From positions 3,941,001-4,005,000 of the forward strand of contig NZ_CP136684.1 of assembly GCF_032921865.1 (NCBI RefSeq): a stretch of DNA of 64,000 nt, written 5' to 3'. Shown here one piece after another: positions 56,628 through 64,000 of the stretch (its first letter is position 1; the number at the start of each line of letters is the position of its first letter). Below the pieces are notes generated by a model. It ran no database searches. It was given only the letters and a program-made list of their open reading frames with translations, and was not told the DNA's origin. The position numbers and the translations under genes are program-made. The DNA is from Thalassospira lucentensis. Its GTDB lineage: Bacteria > Pseudomonadota > Alphaproteobacteria > Rhodospirillales > Thalassospiraceae.

Positions 56628-58622
56628 TTAGCCAATGCCCATTCCCCGCTGCCGTCCGATTTCCCACGCCACGCCGCCACCGCGCACCGTCGCGGCAAGT
56701 CGCTGCCCCAGTCGCTGTTCAATCACCGGCTTCCACGGCACCAGACTGAACCCCATGCCGTCGTCTAGCATCGCGTAGCGCCCGCTGGCGAGCATGAGGC
56801 TGCGCCGGTAGATGCCAGCCACGCGCTGCCCGTCGGTGACGGGCCGATGCGCTAGGCCGATTTCGGCGGCAATATCCTTGGCGGCCTTTGCCAGTTCCCG
56901 ATTCCGCAGCGTCCCCAGCAGGTTCCGGGCGAGGATCACCCGCTGCCCACGCCGCTGGGCCAGCCCCTGTTCTTCAAGGAAGTCGGCGCGCTGCTGCAAG
57001 GCTTCCTTCGTCTCGCCGCCAAAGCCCAGATCGCCCAGCCCCTTACCGCCACCGATCAACTGCTGGTCCAGCCAGGTCGCGCCGATCACGCGGGCCTGCC
57101 GCTCGATGGGCAAGTGCGATTTCAGCTCCACCGCCACGCCGCCCAGGCGCTGTGCGTCGTTCTGGCGGCCACGTTCGGCCAGGTCGTCCGGCACCTTCCA
57201 TAGTCCATCAGCCACACGTTCCACGATGCCGGCCCGGCGCAGGGCTTCCAGTCGGCGGACATGGGCCGCGACGACCTCCTGCGGGTCGCGGCCGGGCTTG
57301 GCTCGGCCTTGCTCGATCGCCAGGTGATGATCGGCGCGGTACAGGCCATCGCTCGCCAGCGCGGCGATGTTCTTGTCGGCCGCCCGCACCTCGGTGGAAC
57401 CGCGTACCTCCACCACGGCTCCGGTGGGATAGTTCGCCAGCTCGACGCGGGCGTTCAAAGCGACGTAGTGGGCCTTGCCGTCCACGCCGTCGATGACCAG
57501 ATAGCCGCGGTCGTGCAGCTCGTCGGCCAGCCCCTTGCCGGCCACGCGGCCGACGATGGTGCGGCCGTCGTCGCCGGGCTCAAACACCGCCAGCTCGCGC
57601 GGCTGGCCGCTCATGGCGCGCTGCATGGTGCGGATGATGTCACCACGCTCGCCCAAGGCGCGCAAGGTCTTCTCCGCGTCGGCATGCACGGCCCAGGTGC
57701 CGGGCTGCGTCTCGTCAGCCAGGCCCAGGCGCTGCAAGCGTTGGAGTCGGCCGATCAGCAGCAGCCGCTGGCGTTGCAGGCGGGGCTCATTGAAGCGCTC
57801 GATCTGCACCCGGCCATCCTCGCCGGCCTCACGCTGCAATGTGCGGTCGAGGCTCGTCCACCGCTCCTGTTCCACCTCGCGCTGCAAGGTCTGCTGAATC
57901 TCCAGTTCGGTGCGCGGCCCCAGCCATTCCGTCGCCAGTTCGGCGGCGCGATGGCGGAAGCCGTGGGCGATGTAGTCGCCCGCGATGATGAGGTCTTTGC
58001 CGGTGTCGTCGCGCCCGCGCACGATCAGGTGGGTGTGCGGGTTGTCGGTGTTCCAGTGATCGACTGCCACCCAATCCAGCCGCGTCCCCAGGTCGGCTTC
58101 CATCCGGTTCACCAGATGCCGGGTGTAGGTGCGCAACTCCTCAAGCTCGGCACCGTCTTCCGGTGAGACGATGAAGCGGAAATGGTGCCGGTCGTCGTCG
58201 GCCCGCTCCTTGAAGGCATCGAGGTCGGCATCGTCAATCTGCGGCCCGTAGGCCCGGCCCGGTTCGCCATCGCGGCCGGCGCCGTCGCGCTCGATGTAGC
58301 GCAGGTGCTTGGCGAGCGACTGCGGGCTGGCGTTGCGTTGATTGACCAGTAGGGTCTTGATGGTCACGCGCCGCGACATGGACGTCAGCTTCGCCCCGGC
58401 GAAGCGCGCCGCCGTATGGCCGCGCCCCAGGCGCGAGCCGGGCCGCTGGCCGGCGCGTGCGCCGCTGCCGCCGGCTGCGGAATGGCGCATCGAGGACTTG
58501 CCGCCGCTGGCCTTGCCCGCCTGCTTGAGTACCTTGGAAACGAAGCTCTGGCCCTGGCCTTTGCCCCGGTTCTTCGGGGCGCTCGGACGCACCCGGAAAT
58601 CGTCGTCGCGGCGGGCGGTCAT
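56628..58622 (-). CDS. Relaxase (VirD2/TraI-like, DUF3363 C-terminus)
   Basis: The relaxase nicks DNA at oriT and leads the strand into the recipient. The 664-residue protein begins MTARRDDDFRVRPSAPKNRG. It has a basic N-terminus, the relaxase domain with WVAVDHWNTDNPHTHLIVRG near 205 (His triad) and the DUF3363 region over the second half. The start is at 58622; the longer frame is not family-like. In Tn4371 terms it is virD2/rlxS. Its upstream region is the probable oriT. Confidence 0.92.
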   Translation of the reverse strand: MTARRDDDFRVRPSAPKNRGKGQGQSFVSKVLKQAGKASGGKSSMRHSAAGGSGARAGQRPGSRLGRGHTAARFAGAKLTSMSRRVTIKTLLVNQRNASPQSLAKHLRYIERDGAGRDGEPGRAYGPQIDDADLDAFKERADDDRHHFRFIVSPEDGAELEELRTYTRHLVNRMEADLGTRLDWVAVDHWNTDNPHTHLIVRGRDDTGKDLIIAGDYIAHGFRHRAAELATEWLGPRTELEIQQTLQREVEQERWTSLDRTLQREAGEDGRVQIERFNEPRLQRQRLLLIGRLQRLQRLGLADETQPGTWAVHADAEKTLRALGERGDIIRTMQRAMSGQPRELAVFEPGDDGRTIVGRVAGKGLADELHDRGYLVIDGVDGKAHYVALNARVELANYPTGAVVEVRGSTEVRAADKNIAALASDGLYRADHHLAIEQGRAKPGRDPQEVVAAHVRRLEALRRAGIVERVADGLWKVPDDLAERGRQNDAQRLGGVAVELKSHLPIERQARVIGATWLDQQLIGGGKGLGDLGFGGETKEALQQRADFLEEQGLAQRRGQRVILARNLLGTLRNRELAKAAKDIAAEIGLAHRPVTDGQRVAGIYRRSLMLASGRYAMLDDGMGFSLVPWKPVIEQRLGQRLAATVRGGGVAWEIGRQRGMGIG

Positions 58623-59082
58623 GGCTGCGCTCCCTGCAAGCTCTGGCGTGTCCTGTCGTGCGAAGCACGGGGACATGCCTGCATTGGCGCGGGCCTCGCG
58701 CCCCAAGCGGCACGGTGGCGAAGCCGCTCCGTGCCGCGCCACCCCCATGTGCAGACAGGCTTTCTACGCGGCCTGGTGCCGCGTCCTTTTGTCTTGCCTT
58801 CCGCCTTTGCCCTTCGCTGTCGCTCCGGGCATCGTCGGCCCGGCGGCGCTGCTGCGGGAGCAGCCAGCGCGCCGGCGAACGCGCGGACTGACGCCATGAA
58901 GACAGCAGGCCGGGCGTGTTCGAAGCAAGACGCCTGCACGTTGGAAGGCTGCGTCGAAGGCAGCGCGACGTGCGGTGCGGATGCACCGGTACGGCAGGCG
59001 CGACGACACGGCAACAGCAGCGAGAACGACATGCCCGATGGCACGACAAGATGCACGGCAACGTGCAGCGAGTCGGCGGCCA
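58623..59082. other. 460-base structured gap, candidate oriT
   Basis: No credible gene fits. There are two hairpins next to the relaxase start: GTCC-CGTGC-GAA-GCACG-GGAC (58650-58674) and GCGGCACGG/CCGTGCCGC (58707-58715 and 58729-58737). Inverted repeats just upstream of the relaxase gene are what an origin of transfer looks like. GTCCTG at 58650-58655 loosely resembles the ATCCTG core of IncP-type nic sites. This is inference. Confidence 0.45.
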
Positions 59083-59694
59083 TCATGGGCGGGACTCCAG
59101 CCACACCGGATGCGCAACGCCGATCACGGTGGATGCGCTGACCGGGCCGAAATACCGGCTGTCGAACGATGCCGGATTGGTCACGCTCAACAGGAACAGT
59201 TCGCCCGGTTCGAGACGGCGGCAAAGCTGCAAGGATGGCAGCGGTCGGCCCAGCCGGTCGGCAGGCAGCGCGGCGGCCGCAGGCACGCCGTCGATGCGAA
59301 CCTGGCCGGCGACGATGCAAACGTGTTGTGGCGCGACCGCGCCCACACGTTTGAGCAGCGGCACGCGCGTTGGCAGATAGCCGCGCTGCGCGGCCAGCAT
59401 GGCGGCCCTGTTGGGCAGCGGCACCAGCACGATGCTGTCCACTGACAGCGGACGTGGCAGCGAGGCGGTGCGCGGGTCGAACGGTTCGATGCGATACCAG
59501 CCAACCGCCACACTGTCGGACGGGTTGTAGGCCAGGCGCGGCAGCGGCGATACGAAAGCCGCCCAGGCCAGCGCCGCGAGGCCGATGGCGGCCAGTGTCG
59601 CCACGACGACGCGAGCGCGCATACGTGAACGTGGGTGCAAGCGGGGACGCGGCGCAACGGCCGACGTGCTGCCCGTGTTGGTCGGGGCCGTCAT
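59083..59694 (-). CDS. traF: TraF, S26-family pilin-processing peptidase
   Basis: TraF is a signal-peptidase-like serine protease that matures and cyclises the pilin in IncP-type systems. The 203-residue protein has one N-terminal membrane helix (about 27-48), the catalytic serine in NPSDSVAVGWYRIEP near residues 57-71 and the catalytic lysine in LLKRVGAVAPQHVCIV near 113-128. Full length. The start at 59694 overlaps the DUF2840 stop by 4 bases. Confidence 0.93.
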   Translation of the reverse strand: MTAPTNTGSTSAVAPRPRLHPRSRMRARVVVATLAAIGLAALAWAAFVSPLPRLAYNPSDSVAVGWYRIEPFDPRTASLPRPLSVDSIVLVPLPNRAAMLAAQRGYLPTRVPLLKRVGAVAPQHVCIVAGQVRIDGVPAAAALPADRLGRPLPSLQLCRRLEPGELFLLSVTNPASFDSRYFGPVSASTVIGVAHPVWLESRP

Positions 59695-60236
59695 GGCAGC
59701 ACCTTCCCGGCCAACCAAGCGGCGTGCCGCTCGGCAGTGTATTCGGGCAGCGCAAGGCGAGCCGCCAGACGGTTGCCCAGCGTACGCCAGTACGCGGGCG
59801 ACACGTCGATGGCGGCGATGCCCAGCGCTTCGATAGCGTCGATGCGTTCCAGCACGGCGCGCACGTTGGCATCGCCTTCTGCGTGCAGCAGCAGGCGCGC
59901 GCCTGGCTGCACACCTGGGATGCGCTGTACGGCATCGAGCGGCGTGGCGGCTTGCATCATCATGAGCTGCCAGCGGATCGTGCCGTAGTCGTTTGCCTCC
60001 CAGCGGATGCGGCATAGCATCGTGCCCGGCAGGAACACTGCGCAGCGCCGCCAACGGTCGAGCTGGAGTGTGCGCGCCGGTTCTCCGAAGCGCAGGTAGA
60101 GCTTAAAACGGGCCTCGATGTAGGCCAGCGAAACGCGCGTCAGCGGCACGTTGCCGGCCTGTCCGGCGAGTGTCGAAAGCGCAGGCAACGGCGTAACCGG
60201 TGCCGCGTTCGCGGCAGGCAAAGCGGATGCGGTCAT
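59691..60236 (-). CDS. DUF2840 domain protein
   Basis: This 181-residue protein (LTRVSLAYIEARFKLYLRFG ... CAVFLPGTMLCRIRWEANDY GTIRWQL) is the DUF2840 protein found in Tn4371-like elements between traF and the partition genes. Its function is unknown. The conserved core runs from about residue 30 to 175. It overlaps both neighbours by 4 bases, so it is part of one translationally coupled operon. Confidence 0.88.
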   Translation of the reverse strand: MTASALPAANAAPVTPLPALSTLAGQAGNVPLTRVSLAYIEARFKLYLRFGEPARTLQLDRWRRCAVFLPGTMLCRIRWEANDYGTIRWQLMMMQAATPLDAVQRIPGVQPGARLLLHAEGDANVRAVLERIDAIEALGIAAIDVSPAYWRTLGNRLAARLALPEYTAERHAAWLAGKVLP

Positions 60237-60520
60237 GGTGTGTTCTCCCTGCGGTGTTCTGGAAACTCGCGCTCCAGCAGGCCGCGCAGCAGGTCGGCCA
60301 CGGTCACGCCCCGCGTGAAGGCCGACACCTTGATGCGTGCCCGCATGGCAGGCGTGATGTCGAGGGTCAGGCGAGCGGTGTAAAGGTCGCCCTTGTTGAG
60401 CGCATCCGCGTCACCCTGGCGAATCCACGCCTCGGCGTGCGGATTGGCGGGCGGACGCGCACCGATGCCGACCCGCTTGGCTGGGCGTTTGCCGTTGGGT
60501 GGGTTGCTGTTGTCGCTCAT
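60233..60520 (-). CDS. Small ribbon-helix-helix-like partition protein (ParB position)
   Basis: This 95-residue basic protein has a disordered N-terminus and a C-terminal DNA-binding-like part, ARLTLDITPAMRARIKVSAF followed by TRGVTVADLLRGLLERE, resembling ribbon-helix-helix proteins. It follows parA with a 4-base overlap, the place of the gene called parB in Tn4371. It is not a classic ParB. It probably binds a centromere-like site and works with ParA. The start is set by the overlap. Confidence 0.8.
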   Translation of the reverse strand: MSDNSNPPNGKRPAKRVGIGARPPANPHAEAWIRQGDADALNKGDLYTARLTLDITPAMRARIKVSAFTRGVTVADLLRGLLEREFPEHRRENTP

Positions 60521-61155
60521 GACGGCCACTGCAGCAGTTCGTCCACCAGGGCGGTGATTTCGCGGGCGGCGGCGCTGTCGGGCGCTGTTTCGCGGGCGAG
60601 CCGGCCAGCGGCCACGCTGTCGGCGAAGACGATGCGTTGGTGGATCTCCGAGCGCAGCGCGGGCAGCGGCTGTTCGGCCAGCGATTGCCGTGCTTCCCTG
60701 CCGATGATGGTGGTGCTGACGCGCCGATTGATGACGAAGGCCGCTGCTAGCTGCGGCCGGAACACCTGTGCCTCGCGGATCAGCGAAACCATTTCTGAGC
60801 TGGCCCACAGGTCGTAGGGGCTGGGCTGCACCGGGATTAGCACGCGCTCGGCCGCCAGCAGCGCGGAGCGCGCCAAGGCGGCGATCCTGGGTGGCCCGTC
60901 GATAATGACGTGATCGGCCCGCCTGGCGAGTTCTGGCGCTTCCTGGTGCAGTGTTTCACAGGCGAGGCCCACGGCGCTGAACAACCGTGGCAAGCCCTGC
61001 TGGCTTCTGCGCTGTGTCCAGTCCAGTGAGGAACCCTGCGGGTCGGCATCCAGCAGGATGACGTGTAGGCCGCGCATCGCCAGCTCGCCGGCGATGTGCG
61101 TGGCGAGCGTGGTCTTGCCGACACCGCCTTTCTGGTTGAGAAACGCGAAGATCAT
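60517..61155 (-). CDS. parA: ParA-family partition ATPase
   Basis: ParA drives segregation of the replicating or excised element. The 212-residue protein has a deviant Walker A, FLNQKGGVGKTTLATHIAGE, at residues 5-24, LLDADPQGSSLDW near 38-50 and DHVIIDGPPRI near 80. It has no N-terminal DNA-binding extension, as in small ParA proteins of plasmids. The start MIFAFLNQ is used; the longer frame is not conserved. It is downstream of repA, with the iteron region between. Confidence 0.94.
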   Translation of the reverse strand: MIFAFLNQKGGVGKTTLATHIAGELAMRGLHVILLDADPQGSSLDWTQRRSQQGLPRLFSAVGLACETLHQEAPELARRADHVIIDGPPRIAALARSALLAAERVLIPVQPSPYDLWASSEMVSLIREAQVFRPQLAAAFVINRRVSTTIIGREARQSLAEQPLPALRSEIHQRIVFADSVAAGRLARETAPDSAAAREITALVDELLQWPS

Positions 61156-61420
61156 GGCGCGGCCCTCCCTGCTGGAAAGCCGGGCTTTGCCTGTCCTGCG
61201 AAACGGGGTTCGCCGTGCCGTTTGGCGGTTGTCCACCGAAACGGCGCGCTTCTACTAAAAGTTATGTATTTACTGTTAGGGAAGTTAAGGGGCGAGAAAA
61301 CCCAGCAACGGCGCGGGTTTGCAGCCGATTTTTTTGCCTGATAGCACGACGATTTGTTGCCTGATAGCACGAGTCCTCTGTTGCCTGATAGCACGAGTGA
61401 ATTAACAGGTTTTCCCGCAG
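61156..61420. other. 265-base gap between repA and parA, candidate replication origin
   Basis: The gap has an AT-rich part (about 61255-61290) and three direct repeats at 61334-61396. The parA promoter must also lie here. The layout fits an iteron-type origin beside its initiator gene. Confidence 0.55.
61334..61396 (+). repeat. Three iterons beside repA
   Basis: TTGCCTGATAGCACGA occurs exactly at 61334-61349, 61357-61372 and 61381-61396, with starts 23 and 24 bases apart, about two helical turns. All are in the same direction. They are likely RepA binding sites. Confidence 0.8.
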
Positions 61421-62278
61421 TTATCCCCGTGCCGTGGGCGGCACGGGCCGGAATGTCAGCAGTTCGGTTTTCTCGCCAGGCATCCGCTCGATGCCCAGGA
61501 CGTAGCCGGGCAGCGATTGCCGCGCCACCAGCGCGCGCAGGTCGGCGGCGAAGTCGTAGAAGCGCGCCACGCTGCCCGACTTGCGGTACAGGTGCTGGAA
61601 ATCGAATTGCCAGCCATGTTCCTGCCGGCCGCCATGCTTGCGCACCAGGCGATACAGCCACCGCTCGATGCCGCCCGTGAGCCGGAAATACGTCGGGTGG
61701 ATGGTTAGCACCAGGGCCGCGTCCACCACGCCCGCATAGAACCAGTCCGGCAGGATCAGCTCGATGCCCAGCGGCGTGCCGCTGGCGTCGGCCAGCTCCT
61801 TCCACTCGTTGATCCACGAGAAGCGATGCAATCGCCTTCCCGTGGTTTCTCGAATGGACGTGGCCACCGTGGTCGATTGCAGCCGGTCGAGCGCGGCCTT
61901 GAGGCGCTGGTAGTCGCGCAGCGACGTACCGCGCCCGATGAAGCGCAGGATCTCGTAGGGACGCACCTGCATCAGCCGCGAGGTCGGGATGCCCGCGTCG
62001 CGGGCTTCCACGATCTGGCTGGCGGCCCAGATCAGGATGTCGGCATCCCATATCGTGGCGATGCCATGTTCCTGTGTGCCTTCCACGCGGATGGTGATGC
62101 TCCCGCTGCGGAAATCGATCGGCGCGGTGCGCCGCGACTTCGCCAGCGAGAAGAACGGAAAGGCCATCAAGTCCTGGCTGTCGCGCGGCGCCATGTCGCC
62201 CGGCAGCGCGCGGAACAGGTCGAGCTGTTCGCGCTGCGGCAAGGCGTGCCCTGGTGGGCGGAACATGGCGATGGCCAC
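61421..62278 (-). CDS. repA: RepA-like replication initiator protein
   Basis: This 285-residue protein matches the replication initiator protein A family (PF10134) found in Tn4371-like elements and several broad-host-range plasmids. Visible parts are DLMAFPFFSLAKSRRTAPID near residues 37-56, IWDADILIWAASQIVEARD near 79-97, LRFIGRGTSLRDYQRLKAAL near 111-130 and SWINEWKEL. The family fold contains winged helices that bind iterons, and three iterons lie just past its stop. It is 14 bases after the AlpA-like gene. Confidence 0.92.
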   Translation of the reverse strand: MAIAMFRPPGHALPQREQLDLFRALPGDMAPRDSQDLMAFPFFSLAKSRRTAPIDFRSGSITIRVEGTQEHGIATIWDADILIWAASQIVEARDAGIPTSRLMQVRPYEILRFIGRGTSLRDYQRLKAALDRLQSTTVATSIRETTGRRLHRFSWINEWKELADASGTPLGIELILPDWFYAGVVDAALVLTIHPTYFRLTGGIERWLYRLVRKHGGRQEHGWQFDFQHLYRKSGSVARFYDFAADLRALVARQSLPGYVLGIERMPGEKTELLTFRPVPPTARG

Positions 62279-62292
62279 CGACGATGCGCCGA

Positions 62293-62574
62293 TCAGCGCG
62301 CACGGCTGTCAGCCGAGTGGTGCTCGGCATATTCGGGGTCGGAAGTGGTCTCGAAGCTGCGCGTTTCCGCCCAGGCATCAAGGTCGGCCACGGCGTACAT
62401 CACACGGCGGCCGAACTTGCGGAACTTCGGGCCGCCGCCGATCACGCGCTGTTTCTCCAGCGTGCGCGGTGACAGGCGCAGGTAATCGGCAGCTTCATCG
62501 TTGGTGAGATAGCGTTGGGGGTGTGCGGGTGTGGCAGCGGGAACGGCGGCAGGCCGCAAGGGAGCGGGTCGCAT
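62293..62574 (-). CDS. AlpA-like helix-turn-helix protein
   Basis: This 93-residue protein has a MerR/excisionase-type winged helix (RYLTNDEAADYLRLSPRTLE then KFGRRVMYAVADLDAWAETR). It lies just upstream of repA in these elements and probably regulates repA-parA expression or excision. The start MRPAPLRP is chosen because GGAGG lies 8 bases upstream; ATG 62589 is an alternative. Confidence 0.88.
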   Translation of the reverse strand: MRPAPLRPAAVPAATPAHPQRYLTNDEAADYLRLSPRTLEKQRVIGGGPKFRKFGRRVMYAVADLDAWAETRSFETTSDPEYAEHHSADSRAR

Positions 62575-62657
62575 GGGATGTACCTCCATCGGTAGGTAAA
62601 GCCCGGCCACACAGCGCGACCGGATGGAGGCAGTCTCAAGAAACTTGGGGTTCTTGC

Positions 62658-63464
62658 TCAGGGACGTTCTGCAGGGGATGCGAAACGTCCCCCCTCATGC
62701 GGCGGAACGGGGGGAAGTTGCGCCAGACGGCGATAGCCACCGCGCATCAGCCCATTGGCCCGGCGCACCAGCCGCCGCACGCGGGCGCGCAAAGCGCTGT
62801 CGGCGTGCCAGTCGGCGGCAACGGCATCCACACCAAACAGCCCTTCGGCCACCTCCCGCAAGGACGCACCCGCCAGGGTCGCGTCCAGCGCCTGAAGCGT
62901 GTGCAGTTCCAACAATGCGGACAGCGGCGGACGTGGCCGGACGGTCGCCGCAGGTACGGCACCTGCGGCTACGGCGATCTTGTTCAATTCGCTCACCAGG
63001 GCTGCATAGCGTTCGCAAGGTGCGACGCAGGCCCGGATGGCATAGGCGTAAGCCATGCCGTCGGCCAAGCCTGGCGCGAGCACGAAACGCAGGCAGCAGC
63101 CGGGCCAGCGTGCCACCAGCACCAGGCGCTTGCCGTCATGGATCAGGTGTTTGTGGCCCGGCAGCTTCCAGAACGCAAAGCACAAGGCATCGGGCGGCGG
63201 ATCGGCATCCGGGTAGAGCTGCACCACGGCATCGTGATCGGGGAACCAGGCCGGGTGTGCATCCCGCGCATCCAGGGCGGGATCTTCCAGCAGGCGCAGC
63301 CCCCAATGCCCGGCGGCATCCGGTTGGCGACGACGGCGCAGCCAGTCGCGCTGGTAGTCTGGATGACGGCGCAGGTACTCCCAGGCCAGCGCCGGGCCAT
63401 CCAAGTGCAGAACGTAGAGATAGGCCGCCGTGGCATACCACGGCTCGGCACTGCGATCAGCCAT
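62658..63464 (-). CDS. DUF2285 domain protein (ICE regulator-like)
   Basis: This 268-residue protein has an N-terminal domain starting WYATAAYLYVLHLDGPALAWEYLRR (an ICE-type transcriptional regulator-like domain) and a C-terminal DUF2285 domain (about 165-250). DUF2285 proteins occur beside repA in Tn4371-like elements and rhizobial ICEs, where relatives act in transfer regulation. The exact role here is unknown. The start follows an AGGGAGG-type site. Confidence 0.85.
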   Translation of the reverse strand: MADRSAEPWYATAAYLYVLHLDGPALAWEYLRRHPDYQRDWLRRRRQPDAAGHWGLRLLEDPALDARDAHPAWFPDHDAVVQLYPDADPPPDALCFAFWKLPGHKHLIHDGKRLVLVARWPGCCLRFVLAPGLADGMAYAYAIRACVAPCERYAALVSELNKIAVAAGAVPAATVRPRPPLSALLELHTLQALDATLAGASLREVAEGLFGVDAVAADWHADSALRARVRRLVRRANGLMRGGYRRLAQLPPVPPHEGGRFASPAERP

Positions 63465-63786
63465 ACGGCAACCTCCCTGTGCTGGGGATGCGTCGCCACG
63501 GCGAAACGGCGTGCTACGAGGCCATCGTCAAAACGTCATGGGTGAAGCGTAAACTGGCAGTGTCAAGACCGATGAACTCCGATACGTTGCTGAAATCGTC
63601 CGAGTGCGACGGCGGCAACGCACTCCAATGGCATGCCGCGTCGGTCAGCTTGCCGCAGCCCGCGCCAGGCATCATGACCGTTTCGATCTGGCACGCACCG
63701 CTTCGGTGCAACACTGCCAATTCAGACCGAACGGGTCACAGACCAGACCGAAATAGACACAGTGCGCCACCGCTTCGCGGTGGCCC
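63465..63786. other. 322-base gap without a convincing gene
   Basis: A minus-strand frame of 68 codons (63514-63720) has no recognisable features. A TTGACA at about 63571-63566 on the minus strand may be part of a promoter for the DUF2285 gene. Small hairpins follow the DUF2958 stop (CCACCGC/GCGGTGG at 63768-63783). Confidence 0.4.
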
Positions 63787-64000
63787 TCAATCGGTGATCG
63801 AGCCGTTGTCTTCGGCCAGCCGCAGGTATTCCGACAGCCGCCGCACCGGCTGGAAATAGCGATCCCGCATCACGGACTGCTGCCGCGGCCCGACGATGGC
63901 GGCCAGGTCGGACAGCTTCACCGTTCCCAGTGCAGGCATGCCAATCCCCAAGCCGATCAGGCCGTGGGCAGTATCGCCATCGGCTGGGTCGAGCGAAGCC
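63787..64000 (-). CDS. DUF2958 domain protein (5' end off window)
   Basis: The last 70 residues are visible: GLGIGMPALGTVKLSDLAAI, then VGPRQQSVMRDRYFQPVRRL and SEYLRLAEDNGSITD. This matches DUF2958 proteins of Tn4371-like elements, whose function is unknown. The gene runs off the right edge, so its start is not seen. Confidence 0.88.
   Translation of the reverse strand, partial: ASLDPADGDTAHGLIGLGIGMPALGTVKLSDLAAIVGPRQQSVMRDRYFQPVRRLSEYLRLAEDNGSITD

Larger units (their letters stand above)
30901..64000. mobile_element. Tn4371-family integrative and conjugative element (incomplete at right)
   Basis: The gene content and order repA-parA-(small partition gene)-DUF2840-traF-relaxase, then cargo, traR-eexN-traG-copG-trbBCDEJ-K-LFGI-DUF2274 is the core of Tn4371-like ICEs. 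The DNA is clearly more GC-rich than the flanking chromosome. The left border is inferred from a candidate att core; the integrase end is off the window. The element could still move in trans, but trbJ appears frameshifted. Confidence 0.85.

Noticed and set aside
63514..63720. 68-codon minus-strand open frame between DUF2285 and DUF2958 genes
   Set aside because: No domain, no ribosome-binding site and no recognisable relatives by eye.

Overview
The window joins two kinds of DNA. Positions 1 to about 30.9 kb are chromosomal backbone of an alphaproteobacterium. The gene order nuoA-N, birA, coaX, RNase J, methylmalonyl-CoA epimerase, DUF1467, proS, lolC/E, lolD, together with lon-hupB-tRNA-Val, is typical of Rhodospirillales. 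A Thalassospira-like host is my best guess, but I could not run a search. Positions from about 30.9 kb to the end are GC-rich, use different codons, and form most of an integrative and conjugative element (ICE) of the Tn4371 family.

Backbone, read mostly on the minus strand: LolD (partial) and LolC/E export lipoproteins. ProS, a small periplasmic protein, a DUF1467 protein, methylmalonyl-CoA epimerase, RNase J, type III pantothenate kinase and biotin ligase follow. A complete 14-gene complex I operon spans 8.2-22.6 kb. Then come tRNA-Asp(GTC), a lone plus-strand fliG, a repeat-rich noncoding stretch, a lipoprotein, tRNA-Val(TAC), HU, Lon and ClpX.

ICE: it lies directly upstream of clpX, where clpP would be expected. 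A candidate att core is at 30901-30908. The transfer operon traG-copG-trbBCDEJ-(trbK-like)-trbLFGI-DUF2274 occupies 31.2-43.5 kb, mostly with 4-base ATGA overlaps. trbJ carries an apparent one-base frameshift. eexN and a LysR gene in the traR position follow. Cargo fills 45-56.6 kb: an RND efflux pump with a divergent TetR gene and three copies of a palindromic operator, an ArsP-type permease joined to an ISL3 transposase, and an LLM monooxygenase / TIM-barrel / flavin reductase operon whose middle gene is frameshifted. The maintenance block covers 56.6-64 kb: relaxase, a structured candidate oriT, TraF peptidase, DUF2840, a small partition protein, ParA, three iterons, RepA, an AlpA-like regulator, DUF2285 and a partial DUF2958. 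The integrase and the far att site lie beyond the right edge.

The most interesting points are: (1) two paralogous two-cysteine exclusion-type lipoproteins, one of which shares a C-terminal TPYTP tail with TrbJ; (2) the efflux outer-membrane protein frame running without a stop into the LysR gene; (3) three near-perfect operators in the tetR/efflux divergent promoter; (4) iterons next to repA, suggesting the ICE can replicate; (5) an uncharacterised flavin-dependent cargo operon beside an ISL3 element.
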